A model generated the notes under the pieces. The model searched no databases, had not been told where the DNA came from, and was given only the letters and a program-made list of their open reading frames with translations. The position numbers and the translations under genes are program-made. Positions 5,289 to 5,844 of a stretch of DNA of 5,844 bases are shown here, one piece after another; the stretch's first letter is position 1, and every line of letters starts with the position of its first letter. Origin of the DNA: Nitrospinaceae bacterium (GTDB lineage: Bacteria > Nitrospinota > Nitrospinia > Nitrospinales > VA-1); contig JAESTE010000145.1 of assembly GCA_016763735.1 (NCBI GenBank), positions 1 to 5,844 of the forward strand, in the 5' to 3' direction.

Positions 5289-5298
5289 GTGAAGTGGG
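5275..5298 (+). repeat. Junction direct repeat, copy 2 (after DUF5131 gene)
   Basis: This is the second copy of 4385-4408 (23/24). It encodes the last residues L-N-L and stop of the DUF5131 gene, the spacer GTGAA and the GTG start of the next gene, and includes the palindrome ACTTATAAGT at 5281-5290. The two copies delimit an 890-base unit (4385-5274). Confidence 0.9.
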
Positions 5299-5692
5299 CA
5301 GCATAATACCAACATACGGACAGAGTAAAAAGAAGGCCGGCGGCTACTGTATTGGTCGTGGCTGTTTTAATTCTCATATTCACCAAAAGAACTATTGTTC
5401 GACGTGTGTAAAGCGAAAGTTCCGCTTGGCGAATCCAATCCGCAACTCGTACAATAATTTACGGACCAACGCCAAGCGCCGCGGCAAAGTATTCGAGTTG
5501 ACTTTCGAGCAATTCAGGGAGTTCGCTGTAGAGAATAAATATGTCGAGAACACTGGTAAGACCGCGGCCTCGTATTCCATCGACAGACCCCGCAACTGGG
5601 AGGGATACACGGTTGACAACATCAGGGTGATATCTTTGGCGGACAACTCAATAAAAAGGAACGAAATTGACTATAGTGATCTCCCATTCTAA
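5294..5692 (+). CDS. HNH-like phage protein with N-terminal zinc motif (132 aa)
   Basis: An N-terminal C19-x4-C24-x10-C35-x2-C38 cluster should bind zinc, as often seen at the front of phage HNH proteins. A helical middle (N-P-I-R-N-S-Y-N-N-L-R-T-N-A-K-R-R-G-K at 47-65) precedes F-E-L-T-F-E-Q-F-R-E-F. The C-terminal S-I-D-R-P-R-N-W-E-G-Y-T-V-D-N-I-R-V-I-S-L-A-D-N-S-I-K-R (95-122) follows the pattern S-(I/L)-D-R-x-x-N-x-x-G-Y-x-x-x-N-I-x...N of a widespread HNH-like group of phage proteins. The usual D-H pair is D-R, so a classical HNH metal site is incomplete. It could be a DNA-binding or nicking protein, or an inactive relative. The start is GTG: there is no ATG in the N-terminal part, and the surrounding 24 bases copy the ATG start of the DUF5131 gene. 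It lies 5 bases after that gene. Confidence 0.75.
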   Translation: MGSIIPTYGQSKKKAGGYCIGRGCFNSHIHQKNYCSTCVKRKFRLANPIRNSYNNLRTNAKRRGKVFELTFEQFREFAVENKYVENTGKTAASYSIDRPRNWEGYTVDNIRVISLADNSIKRNEIDYSDLPF

Positions 5693-5844
5693 CCATAAAC
5701 GAAACCTGAGTTACGCGAACATTGATCGCTATTTAGACATAGGCCAGAACGACAAGTACTGGTACCGGGATGAGCGCGCCAATATCGCCGAGCTGTTTCC
5801 CGACGAAGACATTAACCTTATTATCGACCTGCTATGTGCCACCA
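5676..5844 (+). CDS. Hypothetical protein, 3' end beyond window
   Basis: The frame after a TAA at 5652-5654 is open to the right edge. The product reads like a soluble phage protein: N-I-D-R-Y-L-D-I-G-Q-N-D-K-Y-W-Y-R-D, then E-R-A-N-I-A-E-L-F, then D-E-D-I-N-L-I-I-D-L-L-C-A-T at the edge. An L-L-A-A-T-S-P-like motif after a long helix occurs in some uncharacterised phage proteins, and the last visible residues L-L-C-A-T would fit, but this is only an impression. The start is uncertain. GTG 5676 is given, overlapping the HNH-like gene by 17 bases; TTG 5667, with AAAGGA 7 bases upstream, would add three residues. Confidence 0.6.
   Translation, partial: MISHSNHKRNLSYANIDRYLDIGQNDKYWYRDERANIAELFPDEDINLIIDLLCAT

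Overview
The window is a compact run of ten same-strand (+) genes, with gaps of 0-80 bases and several stop/start overlaps. This is typical of an accessory or early region of a tailed phage or prophage. Support comes from the gene set: a Lar-like zinc protein, an orphan cytosine-5 DNA methyltransferase with a repeat-filled recognition region, a phage Gp37/Gp68 (DUF5131) protein, an HNH-like zinc protein and several small unknowns. None of the supported ATG/GTG starts has a usable Shine-Dalgarno sequence; most are preceded by A/T-rich DNA, stop-codon overlaps or short repeated start contexts. That fits, but does not prove, a Bacteroidota host. No stretch over 300 bases lacks a gene, and I see no tRNA, rRNA, CRISPR array, integrase or structural phage gene.

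Left part (1-2260): the C-terminal part of a Lar-like zinc-ribbon protein enters from the left edge, followed by a hairpin and a 637-residue cytosine-5 methyltransferase. These two would work together logically as an anti-restriction module: Lar proteins favour host-type modification of phage DNA, and the methyltransferase modifies the DNA directly. No restriction enzyme is visible. Between methyltransferase motifs VIII and IX lies an array of seven divergent repeats of about 36-43 residues, each with a core like S-(V/T/I)-(D/E)-(D/E)-P-L followed by (T/A)-I.

Middle part (2274-4386): five genes that I do not recognise by function. They are a 93-residue AT-rich gene, an 89-residue helical protein, a 139-residue protein coupled to it by an ATGA overlap, a 123-residue protein with a Lys/Ala-rich tail, and a 218-residue protein. 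The last one ends in a 60-base in-frame tandem duplication. A perfect 10-bp GC-rich hairpin lies between the last two.

Right part (4404-5844): a DUF5131 gene with a C-x6-C-x2-C cluster, then an HNH-like zinc protein starting at GTG, then the beginning of another gene running off the right edge. The DUF5131 gene is bracketed by a 24-base direct repeat (23/24 identical). Each copy covers the last codons and stop frame of one gene, a 5-base spacer and the start codon of the next. This looks like a junction at which gene cassettes could have been exchanged or duplicated, and it is among the most interesting structures here together with the methyltransferase array.
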